Assembly: GCA_010015805.1 (NCBI GenBank)
Contig: ML978138.1
Coordinates: forward strand, 372,001 to 436,000
Direction: 5' to 3'
Source: Rhizodiscina lignyota
Lineage: Eukaryota > Ascomycota > Dothideomycetes > Aulographales > Rhizodiscinaceae
DNA length: 64,000 bases
A program made the translations under genes and the position numbers. Positions 24,131 through 35,200 of the stretch are shown here, piece by piece; position 1 is the first letter of the stretch, and each line of letters starts with the position of its first letter. The notes beneath the pieces were generated by a model. The model ran no database searches. It saw only the letters and a list, made by a program, of their open reading frames with translations, and was not told where the DNA came from.

Positions 24131-25251
24131 TTATAATGTCGAAAGGAATTCGTAATATCGAGCTTCCATTGGCTCGTATAGTCCATGCAGATCTGGCGTC
24201 ATTTCAACAACATCTTGAGTGACCCGCGGACAGCTGAATACTCCACGGAGTTGCATATTTTCTGGTGAGATTGCTGCCATGATGCCTTGAAAACTACTTC
24301 CCATTAGCATATTGTACAGAATTTCCCTCGCCCCGTGGTCTTTCGACGCTTCTAAATACAAATCTGGTTCAATGGCTTCGACTTCCATGAGAACAAAATC
24401 TCCCGAATCACGAATGACTCCATCTACGCGACAGTACGCTAATTAGCCAACATTCGCGGAGCTGCACTGGGAACAGACTCGAACGATAGCGCAGTCGTAC
24501 TTCCACCGAACTCAGGCTGACAGCGGAATTCATCCTTTGAAGGGACTTTGTGGATAACGAATCTGAACGAATTTCCAATGTAGATGAACGAGAATTCCCC
24601 CTTTGCGATTGCGGGCTCGAATGTTTGAACCATCAGCGAGCCATCAGTTCCGGTGCCGTGAATACTTGCTAGGTACTCAGCGTCTGCAGATGAGATAGAA
24701 GACGGATCAAGTATCAAGTGTGTCTGCTTTGATGATGATGATGATATCGATGGCTTGGGGACGACGGACGAAGTCGTGTTGGACTCCGACACAGTTAATG
24801 CGAGTGCAGCAACTTATGATACAAGTCCGCTTAGTGTTCCGAATGAAGTGGGGTCTTTGACATAGGCCGTCTTCGAGGTATTGAAGCCTGCCGTCTCGAG
24901 TTGAAGAAGGTATCTCGCTCTGTTGTAGTTCTAGAGAACAACGGAGGTGTCATTGATGGTTTTGAGGGACGGAGAAAGCGACTTCGCCAACGCTAGCCGT
25001 TGACGAAGAAAAGCCTCGAACGTGGCAGGATGCTCGTCGTAATCGTTGCACCAAAGGAACGTGACGGTGTCGAAGGCTGCAATCTTTTCACTCGTGAGAC
25101 TCTCGTCAAGCCAGGAGATGATAGACACTTCTGCGCCTCGTGCCTTCAACATCTGCGGTAATGTGTAGTTTTGATGTAATGGCCATTCTGCTTTGATAGC
25201 GTCCGGCCGCTGGGTGGCCAAAAAGAGCACCTTAACACTCGAGGCTCTCAT
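24131..25251 (-). pseudogene. ATP-grasp protein (DcsG-like), inactivated
   Basis: From ATG 25251 the frame encodes KVLFLATQRPDAIKAEW, SIISWLDE and TFLWCNDYDEHPATFEAFL. It hits TAG at 24931-24933 where the family has Trp in the conserved WN...RYLLQLE motif. The frame continues (RARYLLQLETAGFNT) to a second stop, TAA at 24814-24816, then runs on through SLMVQTFEPAIAKGEFSFIY and DEFRCQPEFGG. Near 24440 it shifts to another frame giving DGVIRDSGDFVLMEVEAIEP, the metal/ATP-binding C-terminal strand, and ends at 24131. Domain order matches ATP-grasp proteins related to DcsG of cycloserine biosynthesis. Both nonsense codons are explained by a CpA to TpA change (TGG to TAG, CAA to TAA), the RIP pattern. 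Function before decay would be ATP-dependent ligation of an unknown carboxylate. Confidence 0.75.
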
Positions 25252-26100
25252 TGCAAGTTGTGAGGATGTGCAGACCGTACAGTTGTCGGTTCCAGCAGCA
25301 AGAAGAATGCGGGTTTCAAATGTAGAGTACTCGGTACATAGGGCGCAACCAGTCGCTTAAACGCTCCAAAGGACTTTCAATATCTCATAGATTGAAGAAA
25401 CATATCTTGTAGTCTTATTTTACTGTCCACTTATTACATACGGTATAAATGCAGCGAAACTATGCAATGGTACCATCATACGGATCTGTCCGAGCATCGG
25501 ACTATGCACCAGCACAGTAATACGACAAACCCCTTGTCATCGAAGAGAACATGTCTTTAAAATCTGTTTTTAATACATATTGGCTAACGAGGATATAATT
25601 CTGCCAATTCGGTAGGTGAAAGCTGCGGTGCATCCTTTTGGCCAACCGTCAGGCCAAGTACACATGTACTTCGGTCCTCTGGACTCACATGGACTAGCAT
25701 CTGACACCTTGCTACTGGTACACAGATGCAAAAGGATTGAAACGCATCGCAATTTTGACGATGCGTCCTTACTGTGATCATGAGATCTGCTGTGACCTAT
25801 TCCACACGTGCTGCATTTCTGGGCGAGGGAGGAATGGCCCGGAATGAAATTCGACGAGCAGCGGAGCAAGAGGTCTGTGTCCCACGAAGGCATGCTCGAA
25901 ATGTCGACAAGCCTAATTGCTTTCTCATAGGCCCTTTCCGAGATGACGCGGAAGACATGGGATCCAAACTCTCAAACCAAAACATGCTTTCTTCAATCAT
26001 CAACTATTGAGGGGACGAATCGCCCTCGTCCTTCGTGAATCGTTATGACTTCCAGTAGTACTGCCTGATAGTCACCACGCCGAGACACACCGGCTGTCGT
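25252..26100. other. intergenic
   Basis: Short ORFs on both strands (for example minus 25570-25893), none recognised. 5' side of the ATP-grasp relic and 3' side of the protease-like gene. Confidence 0.45.
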
Positions 26101-27643
26101 TTAAGGCAACTCTTGTCGGAGTTGATGTCCTTCTCCAGGTGCTTCTACTCTAGCGTTGTCTCCATCAAGTTGCTGCGCCTCAGATTTGTAGCCGATGTGC
26201 ATAGTCTCTGAACCGTGTTCGATCATTTGTCCGCATCTCCTCTTATGCCGCATAGAAGAGATGAACCAACCCGCTGTGAAGAAAAGGATGGCGCCAACAA
26301 CACCACCCACTGTTCCGCCCGCAATGGCCGCTGTGTTTGAGCCTCTAGAGCTGGATGCAGTATTCGACGCTGCGGGGGTTGACTCTCCTGAGTTGATGGG
26401 TCCAGTCCAATCGCAACCAATTGCTTGGATATCTTGCTGATCTGGGCCTGCGTGTGTAGCTAGTGCGATGCCATACTCTTTCCCAGACTCGTCGTAACGA
26501 AGGTATATCTCATTGAGGAACGGGCCACCTAGCACGTTTACACTTTGCTGTGTTGAAGGCTTAGTATCTGTCAAATGTCACGAAGACAGAACAATTAGTA
26601 CTAACCTCATAATTGCCCCATCCACCCTGTGCTAAAGGCAATATCCAATGCGAAGAGTCATTTGTAGGCCTGAGCTTAACAGTCACTTCGAAGTTATCAG
26701 TTAAGGTGAACGTTAGACTCCCATCCGGAACAGGATCTTCCAAACTCCATTGAGAATAATAATCGAGCATATCGTCTTGATATGCGCCAGTAGCGGTGGC
26801 ATACGCATCGCTTACAGCCTCCGGTAGCACAATACTCGGCGAGCCCGGCTCAATGCACGCATCAAACGCGCCGGAGCTGATACCCATTGGTGCAGATCCA
26901 TTGCGTGGGCGGTACTCGACGTTAACGACCGTCACCTGCAACGCGCAGTTCTTCTCGACGGGATTGCCGACGGGAATGCTGATGGATGCAGGTGTGCTCA
27001 AAGCAGCCGCTGCATCAACGCACCCGAGACAGAGTGTGCCGCCTCCAAGACCCCAGGATTTGGACGGAATGAGCTTCTGTTGATACATAGTTTCCATGAA
27101 TACAGAGCTCTCGGCGAGACCGAGAGGGGAGTTGCTGAATTGCCCAAACCCTGCGTTTGGTATGACAACTGCCATGGACGGAACTGCCAGGTTGTCAGCA
27201 GTCTCTAGGATCATCGAATCGGCGCCTCTGGTCCAGTTGGAGAAGTCGTCGAATCTGCGATCGACGATGGTCGACGTATTGCCAGTTATCGTCCAGCTTG
27301 ACGACTGCGATGATGCGAAGCCTCCTCCGTACGTCTCGAGGCAGAGGTCGTCTGAAAGGCTAGAGAGGTTGCGGCAGCCGCCATTGTCTTCCGTCAGTAT
27401 GGGTATGAACGTGCTATTGATCATAAGCGACGGCGTAAGAGCAAAGTGTTGCGGCGGAGTGCCCAATCCAATTGCAATGCCGCTCGACTCGACACCAGCG
27501 CTGACGCTGACATTACGGATTGGGAGGACGATTGGAGCGGTGCTGCATTTGTCGCAATCGGCTCCTAGTATACACAAGAAGAGCGCTAAGATGAGGATGT
27601 GTGGTTGCGCTGTGTGCAAAGTTGAAAATGAAAATGTTTCCAT
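26101..27643 (-). CDS. membrane-anchored aspartyl-protease-like protein, probably non-catalytic
   Basis: Exons 27643-26606 and 26559-26101, phase 0, 498 residues. The start METFSFSTLHTAQPHILILALFLCILG gives a signal peptide; an ATG 183 bases upstream is in frame but would bury it. The pepsin-like fold is recognisable (GLGTPPQHFAL, GFGQFSNSPLGLAESS, WGLGGGTLCLGCVD, GGPFLNEIYLRYD). However, the first DTGS-type loop reads TPSLMINSTFIP and the second reads ACIEPGSPSIVLP, so both catalytic Asp are missing. After a Ser/Thr stalk comes one transmembrane helix (AIAGGTVGGVVGAILFFTAGWFI) and a basic cytoplasmic tail. Such degenerate aspartyl-protease proteins occur in other fungi; a surface receptor or binding role is a guess. 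Confidence 0.8.
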
Positions 27644-28269
27644 GATGTCCCAACTGAATAACGCGCCAGCGTCATTCTTGCACGTAGAGTGAGTGAGCCA
27701 GAAAACAGTGACTGGAGCTGAAACCGGGGAATAGTGCTTTTTGGAGGATTTGAGGAGGCAGATCTGAATACGAAGTGGCTGCTCTATCACGACTCGGGAC
27801 TGTGGCTTGGCTGGCAGCTGGTGCATATTCTAGGCCATGGCGCCGAGAGAAGCTGAACTGCGGGTTGAGATGAAATTTCTAATCACTTTTGGCGATTCTA
27901 AATATCGTCGATATTGACTCAAAGAAGAAAAGGAGCTTATACGAATCGATGGGAATTGAACTTTGCCTGAGATAGTACGAACGATTCTGAACATTTGGAC
28001 GGTTGGATACGATGAAATTAGACTCACACATCTTAATGATTCGTTATCATTCGAGCAACTATTCAATGCTATTCAGGTCTATGCAATACGCCTTGCTATG
28101 CGTCAGATGTCATATGCCGGTCTTTTTTCCGAAGTACTTCTTCTTGAACCGACCATTCCATCCCATGATATATCAACTGTATCTGTGAATGCTCCTCGAA
28201 AAGAGCTCGACAAGTGGTCATTTGAGCTAAAAGTGCGCTCCCATCGGGAGATTTATGTCACCGGCCGCC
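27644..28269. other. intergenic
   Basis: No convincing gene. The plus-strand ORF at 27963-28406 overlaps the 3' end of the CSN7 gene and looks like a chance frame. Confidence 0.5.
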
Positions 28270-29185
28270 TCATCTTTGTGAGCCAGACCTTACTCCTTGC
28301 TTCTTTCCACCCATGCCGAAGAATGCACCACCTGCAGAACCACCATCATCCAGATCCATGGCATCCATGTCATTTCCACCGCTGTCACCGAAACCCCATT
28401 CAGTGACCCTCGACCTCAGACTTCTCTTCTTACCCTTCTTGTCGTCGTCTTTCGCTTCCTCCTCGAGCTTCTCCCTCTCCTTGTCTGCCGCGTCCTTCGC
28501 ACGCAGTTTACGTTGCTCGCGAAGCTTGGCCGCCGACTTGACTTCGGCGATCTTAGCGTCCAGGTCCGTCAGCGCAGATTCGCAGCGCTCGCTCCACATT
28601 GCAAGCTGGTTTAGCAGGCTAGGAACACTGCCTGGAGAGAGGTCACGGAGGGGTGAAACGGAGGATATGATGGCGACACCGTGTGATGGATCCAGTGTGG
28701 CGGTGATGAGTGAAGAGTAGATGGCGGTGGTGAGAAGGGATTCCAGTTCACGGGTCGAGGAGAGGGATAGAGCGGAGGTCAGATGTTGGTATGTCAAAGT
28801 CGAAGAAGTTGGCGAATTGGAAGCGGCGAGAGTGAGGAGGGTAAGGAGGCGCAGCTTCTGTTGCTGCTGGGCGGATAGTTCAGGGAGGGACTGGGCGTTC
28901 GCTAGATATATCAAATTTCGCGTTTTCGAATAGTTGAAGGAAAATACCTTGGTAGTCGGCCCATGTTCCCCAAGAGAATATCTCCAGCAGTTTCAGGTAT
29001 TTGGCATGCTCCGGAGCATCGCGCAGGGCCTGAATGTTCGGAGTCTGAAGGAGTTCGGCGAAGACATAGGTATTAGGCGCAGAAGTAGCTTGAGTGATGA
29101 GATCAGATGCAGCGCGAGGAGATGTCGCGGACTTGGAGAGGACGACGAAAGGCTCGAGAGCGTTAAGGGCGCGTGTCTGCTCCAT
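28270..29185 (-). CDS. csnG: COP9 signalosome subunit 7
   Basis: Exons 29185-28948 and 28901-28270 give 289 residues; the intron is 46 nt. The N-terminus (ALNALEPFVVLSKSATSP, AELLQTPNIQAL, YLKLLEIFSWGTWADYQ) and the following PCI domain (LTLLTLAAS ... LTYQHLTSALSLSSTRELESLLTTAIYSSLITATLDP) are those of CSN7. A C-terminal coiled coil (ALTDLDAKIAEVKSAAKLREQ) and a charged tail follow. CSN7 is a structural subunit of the signalosome that removes Nedd8 from cullins; in Aspergillus the complex controls development and secondary metabolism. The MEQTRAL start is the first ATG in frame. The neighbouring VOC gene is divergent, about 650 bases away. Confidence 0.9.
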
Positions 29186-29367
29186 GGTGATGATTGTAGA
29201 GAGTTGCAAGAGGGTGCAGAAGTCCGAATGGAAATGGGTAGTTTAAAGTCCGATGTCACGATGAAGTTAAAGCTTGGGCCACCATGGAAGCCTTGAGGCT
29301 TGGCGTGGTGCACCGAATTGAACGTGTTGCAAACGCAGAACTTTTGGCAGTGGATTGGTATCAAATA

Positions 29368-29541
29368 TTAATCTTCGTCTTCTTCCTCTAACACCAACTT
29401 CTCCCCCCGCAACTCGCACAAGGCCTCCCCAAAGACGAGGTTGGCCGACTGGACAATCTCGCTGAGCTTGACGAGTCAGTGACAATTGGCGGAGAGGGGT
29501 GCAGCTCATTAACACCAGTCAATGATAGTGTCTTCCAGCAT
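29368..29541 (-). CDS. candidate small two-exon gene or 3' end of an unrecognised gene
   Basis: Exon 29541-29516 and exon 29461-29368 join through a GTGTTA...CTCAG intron with a CTGAC branch point. They give MLEDTIID followed by EIVQSANLVFGEALCELRGE and an acidic end EEEDED, 39 residues in all. The frame is also open upstream of the ATG (CELAYFTLAHI), so this could be the end of a longer gene whose 5' part I cannot place. No family recognised. The evidence is composition and one plausible splice pair. Confidence 0.3.
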
Positions 29542-29830
29542 TATGTGAGCAAGCGTAAAGTACGCGAGTTCGCAACCTTTGAATCTGGCAATCCCACCAC
29601 ATTGGGAGACTCTTTGACATTGTTGAAATGTAGTTAGGGGTCCTCACACGACCATCTGCAATTATATGAGTCTAGCCGCGCCTCATTATGAATCGAAACC
29701 AACTGCTGTTCCCCAGCACTCATCACTCTTAACTTTCTGCTTGACCCCATCGTTAACGTACATCGTTTTTCTGTTCCCATTCCGTAATTTCTCAGAGTTT
29801 AGAAGTCTACTGTCTCATTGTCTCACCATT

Positions 29831-30205
29831 ATGAAGCTCAACCAAGTGACCGTCCCAGTGAAAGACATCAACCGCTCAATAGCATTTTACAAGATACTCG
29901 GTCTTAATCTCATCGTTCACACCAACGAATGGTACGCCCGATTCGAATGTCCAGACGACGAATCAACTTTCTCACTTCACCGTGTGAACGACTTACCCTC
30001 TGGTGACGGAGTATGGGTCTACTTTGAAGTCCCAAATGTCGATGCAAAAGTTGAGGAACTTCAGCAGGAAGGCATTGAAATTGAAGAAGCGCCCGAAGAC
30101 AAACGATGGCTATGGCGGGAGGCAAGACTGAGAGATCCGGATAGAAATGTGATCATCGTATATCATGCTGGGGAGAATAGGAAGAATCCTCCTTGGAGGC
30201 TTTAA
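29831..30205 (+). CDS. VOC/glyoxalase-fold protein
   Basis: Single exon, 124 residues, starting MKLNQVTVPVKDINRSIAFY. It shows one vicinal-oxygen-chelate module: VTVPVKDINRSIAFYKILG (first beta-alpha unit), WVYFEVPNVDAKVEELQQ (second) and RDPDRNVIIVYH at the end. The usual first metal ligand His (NHV) is Gln here, while the Glu of YFEV is kept, so metal binding may be altered. The family includes glyoxalase I, bleomycin-resistance proteins and dioxygenases; short single-module fungal members are uncharacterised. A cytosolic dimer is likely. An in-frame extension upstream lacks a good ATG. Confidence 0.78.
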   Translation: MKLNQVTVPVKDINRSIAFYKILGLNLIVHTNEWYARFECPDDESTFSLHRVNDLPSGDGVWVYFEVPNVDAKVEELQQEGIEIEEAPEDKRWLWREARLRDPDRNVIIVYHAGENRKNPPWRL

Positions 30206-32276
30206 GCACGCTGTAATCTAAAGCTGGAGGAGGAGGAGAACTACTCGGGCGGGCTTTTCATGGAGGTCCCTCCGTCGGGCTTTCGAAAGACTGGTAGCGC
30301 GTGCGGAAGTAGAGGTGATGAATATCCAGAGTTGTATTTGAACGTGGCATCAGAGTCCGAGGGAGCGGACTCAAATGTCTCCCGCTGAGTGTGACGTGAT
30401 GGAACTCTTGTAGAGAGATTGAGGGCGGTAAAAGCCTTATCTACTGGGACGAATAAGAGGACTGTGAAAGCAGAGAGTATTGATGAAATGTGAAATGCAT
30501 CTTGATCAAGAGCAGAATCGGGATCCTTATCCTCAAGCTTACTGAGGAGTATGCAAAAGCCGTGACGTTTCTGGAGAATACGGGAGACAGTTGTACAGCT
30601 GTACTCCAGACAAGGTATGTACATATCCATCAAGGACATGTGAAAGCATCTCCCGTGTTTTCTATGGCGGCCTTCCCTCCCTTTATCCCACCCTATCACG
30701 ATATGCGCCCAATCCTTCTCGGTTGGAGCTGCACGGTGGAGTCTTTTCCGAAGGTAGCCGGGAGAAGGGCCTGGCAGTGCGCCCAATGGCGGCGCGGCAT
30801 GCCGGGCCATGGCAGCCAAGCATTACGCCGCTTGCCGCAATTGTGCGCAGATCGACGTAATGCAGCAGCGACCCGCATCGTCGGACGGGACCCTTTCTTT
30901 CGCTGCCCAAATTACAATACAGCGTCGCGCGGCGCGGGTGGAAATGAGCACAGGCGAGCTGTTCGCGGTGATCCGTGGCGGCGACGAGACAAAGGACGGT
31001 TTGACAGACGATGGAGTGTCAATGTGCGGGCAGCGACGACGGCAAATAGGAGGCGGAGAAGCAGGCGAAGGAAGAATAAGGACGTCGATCGGCACGCGAA
31101 GAGGAGGCTCTGTCGTTATCGATACGACCTTGCTTACGCACCGCGATTCATGAGAGACAAGATGAGTTCAGATCTCGCATTTGCTGCACCTCTGGGGTCT
31201 GAAACGCGCCTCCACTCCCCAGAAAGTTTGAAGCCGCCTTCGTCATTCTCGATTTCAGGAGGCTGGGCGCGATGAGCACGGGAGCACAAGGGGAAGTGAG
31301 CCAGGGGCGAGAAAGGGGGGAGAAAATTGAGCAGGCGGGACGGCAGAGGCAGCGTGGACGAAGATTGAGACATCGCCAACTGACGCAGGCAATCTCGTTC
31401 CATTCGCCTCCGTATTCGACATGGGACCGGCGGTGGAGCGCAGCGGAGAATATGACGACGCTTTGCTCGCCGGGCCGTCGGCACGCTTCGATATGGGCGC
31501 TGCTCCGGCTCGAACTGTGTGAATTGCGAGGCAGCGAGGCAGAGAGCAGGACGCCACAGGGTTCATCTATGCGTGAGATGGGCGAGGTGCTCAGCAGCGA
31601 GCAGTTGCGTCGGTGGCGACGGCGGAGGATGCGATTGCGGGCCAGCACTGACGGCGGGCAGGAGCAATGACAGTCGACGGGCAGGGGCAGGGCCCGCACG
31701 CTGCAGTCGCAGGCACTGAATAGAGCACACGTAGAGCTATACCACTCCCTCTTGTATACGCCTTCCACTGCCGGCTGCTGCATGGACAGCGTTGTTCGCG
31801 CCTCACACACCGAAACAAGTGCCCGATCCGGCCGGCCGCCCTGCCAGTGAAGCAGTGAAGCAGTGAATGGTGGCACAGGTGGAGGGTCAGCAGGTGCTCG
31901 CTTGGCTCCATCGGCCGATGGAGCGTGCTTGATCCCTACCGCCTTCGCACCTCACGCCAACTTTCACTCACCACCACGCTCTGCCATCGTGAACAACCAC
32001 CCTCCCTTCACACCTATTGCTCCACCACACGAGCAGTTGCACCATCCTCGTGTGTTTGTCCTCTTGAATTCGCTCCTTCACCCGCTTACCTCAGTCCTCT
32101 TTGCCCCTTCGCGCGTGGCGCCCCGCACCCTCGCTGACCCCTGGGCGCGCTCGCGCCAGTGAGCAGCCTTTCTTTCGGCCGCCGACTGACCTCGAAGTCA
32201 TCGCGAGCACGGCCGCTACAGACGACATACGTGAACGACAACCTTCCCGAGCACGCCTTACCTCGATATACTGCAC
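30206..32276. other. 2-kb upstream region of the histidine kinase gene
   Basis: Large overlapping ORFs (plus 30490-31275, minus 31148-31876, minus 30241-30819) have Arg/Ala/Ser-rich compositions and no domain. The last 300 bases are C/T-rich with ACC-rich runs, like a long fungal 5' leader. A minus-strand frame ending at 30241 with ATG at 30639 (132 codons) is the only one that might be a gene; I do not recognise it. Confidence 0.4.
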
Positions 32277-35200
32277 ATGTTCGGCTTCAATGCTCTGAAA
32301 AAGCGAAGAACGCCGGGCAGCACCATGCCTTCTTCAGACGACACCACGAGTGCCGTCGCCACCATTCTCTCCACCCTCGCCAAACAGCACGATCCCAACG
32401 CTGACGAGTCTTTCAATGGCGCTGCGGCCACGAACGGTCTGAAGGCGGCCAAGATAACACTGCCAGGTCCGGATAATGTCGCAAAGCAGAATCTGGAGAA
32501 GGAGTTGCATGCACTTGCAGCCCGCATACAATTCCTCGAGGCGCGAGCAGCAGTCAATAGCGATGCCTTCCCTATTACTCCCAACGAGCCTGGTGTAGTG
32601 ACACCATTTCCCGTCGACTCGCCTGATTCCCACCGAAATGGATCGTCGCCCGCGCGACATGTGTCCATCGGCAGTCGCGACCAGCGCACATTGTGGGTCA
32701 ACAATTGGCTCACGTCGAAGGAGGCCAGCAACAATGTTCCTGTCACGGAAGAGCAGCTAGGCTATCTCCGCGACCATGTCAATAAGCAGGCGGATCAGAT
32801 TAAGACCCAGCGCGAGCACATTGACGAACTGTCTACTTTTGTCCAACAGCAGCAACAGAAGCAGGAGAATGTGTTCAGTGCCGACGAACAGAACTATGAG
32901 CAGCTGAAACGCGAGCTCGTAAAGAATCAGCAAGCGAATCTTGCCTTCCAAAAGGCCTTACGAGAGATTGGCAGCATCATCACCGCTGTGGCCAATGGAG
33001 ACCTTAGCAAGAAGGTGCTGATCCATGCAAAAGAGCTAGACCCAGAGATTACAAAGTTCAAGCGCACAATCAATAAGATGGTTGATCAACTACAAGAATT
33101 TGCACAGCAGGTCACAAGGCTGGCCAAGGAGGTGGGCACAGAAGGCAAGCTTGGTGGACAGGCTGTCGTGCCAGATGTCAGTGGCATCTGGGCCGAATTG
33201 ACGATGAATGGTATGCACGAGATTTTGAGACGTATTGAGGTTGTGACCCCGCTAATTTCATACAGTCAACCTAATGGCAGAGAACCTCACGAACCAAGTC
33301 AGAGAGATTGCAGTTGTTACTACAGCTGTCGCACACGGTGACCTGAGCCGGAAGATCGAACGACCTGCAAGAGGAGAAATTCTCGAGTTGCAACAAACGA
33401 TCAATACTATGGTGGATCAACTCCGCTCCTTTGCAACAGAAGTCACAAGAGTGGCTCGCGATGTCGGTACCGAAGGTGTCTTGGGTGGACAAGCAGAAAT
33501 AGAAGGTGTTCAGGGCATGTGGAATGATCTGACCATCTCTGTGAACGCCATGGCCGAAAACCTCACAACGCAAGTGCGAGACATTGCCCAAGTCACAACT
33601 GCCGTTGCCAAGGGTGATCTGACCCGAAAAGTCAGCGCAGAGTGCAAGGGTGAAATCTACAAGCTTAAATTCACAATCAACAACATGGTGGACCAGCTGC
33701 AGCAGTTCGCGCAGGAAGTCACGAAGATCGCCCGTGAGGTCGGAACGGAAGGTCGACTAGGTGGTCAGGCAACTGTTCACGGCGTCGAAGGCACATGGAA
33801 GGCTCTGACTGAAAATGTCAACGGCATGGCTATGAACTTGACAACCCAAGTGCGCGAGATTGCAGAGGTTACTACTGCCGTGGCGAATGGCGACTTGACG
33901 AAGAAGGTCCAAGCAGAAGTCAAAGGAGAGATTCTGACGCTCAAGAACACTATCAACACTATGGTGGACCGCCTGAATGCGTTCGCCTTCGAAGTGAGCA
34001 AGGTCGCAAGAGAAGTCGGAACAGAAGGAAAGCTTGGCGGTCAGGCTACTGTGGAGAATGTGGATGGGAAATGGAAGAACCTCACAGACAATGTCAACAT
34101 CATGGCACAGAATCTCACCACACAGGTGCGAAGTATATCAAGCGTCACGCAGGCCATTGCGCAGGGTGATATGACGAGGCGTGTTGAGGTACACGCGCAA
34201 GGCGAGATCTTGCTTCTGAAAGATACCATCAACGACATGGTTGCCCGACTAGACGATTGGTCTTTGGCTGTCAAGCGCGTCGCCCGAGAAGTCGGCGTTG
34301 ACGGCAAGATGGGCGGCCAAGCAGAAGTTCAGGGCATTGCCGGCCGTTGGCGCGAAATCACACAAGATGTCAATACCATGGCGCAAAATCTCACGGCCCA
34401 AGTGCGTGCTTTCGGCGACATTACGAATGCAGCAACACAGGGTAATTTCCAGAGCGTGAACGTTGAAGCGGCTGGCGAAATGGATGAGCTGAAGCGAAAG
34501 ATCAACAAGATGGTTAGCAACCTGCGAGAGTCAATCCACCGTAACCAAAGCGCACGACAGGCAGCCGAATTGGCAAACAAGACTAAGAGCGAGTTCTTGG
34601 CTAACATGTCTCACGAAATTCGAACGCCGATGAACGGAATTATTGGCATGACGCAGCTTGCTCTGGATACAGACCTCAGCACGTATCAGAGAGAGATGTT
34701 GACCATTGTGCACAACCTTGCGAATCAACTTCTGACCATCATTGACGATATCCTGGATATCTCCAAGATTGAGGCCAAGCGGATGGTGATGGAGCAAATT
34801 CCATTCTCGCTTCGTGGAACAGTCTTCAACGCGCTCAAATCCTTGACAACACGGGCCAATGAGAGAAGTCTGAACCTGGCGTACGAGGTCGACAGAACCG
34901 TTGCAGATTACATTGTTGGTGACAGCTTCAGGCTACGACAAATCATCCTCAACCTTGTCGGCAATGCTATTAAATTCACAGAGAATGGTGAGGTGAAGGT
35001 GAAGATATGCATGGCAGACTCTGCAGATCTCGTTGAGCCGATTAGCGAGAAGGATGAGGACACTGGTAGCCAGGACTTTGCTGGACAGGATTCGATTGAT
35101 TGGAGAGGCTCTTTTGGACACGATAGCACTGATGAGCCAGGCAGTGGATTCGTTCTTGGCGAGATTGTTGAGGGCGGCGCAGTGGATGCTATGAAGACAG

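Noticed and set aside
24814-24852. TAA in the ATP-grasp relic explained as a 39-nt intron
   Set aside because: A GT...AG pair exists but is very short, and it cannot explain the TAG inside the conserved WN motif or the later frameshift.
27644-27826. Upstream in-frame ATG (27826) as start of the protease-like gene
   Set aside because: It would place the signal peptide more than 60 residues inside the protein; the ATG at 27643 is directly before it.
30490-31876. Large ORFs upstream of the histidine kinase (261 and 242 codons)
   Set aside because: Opposite-strand overlap, low-complexity composition and no homology that I recognise.
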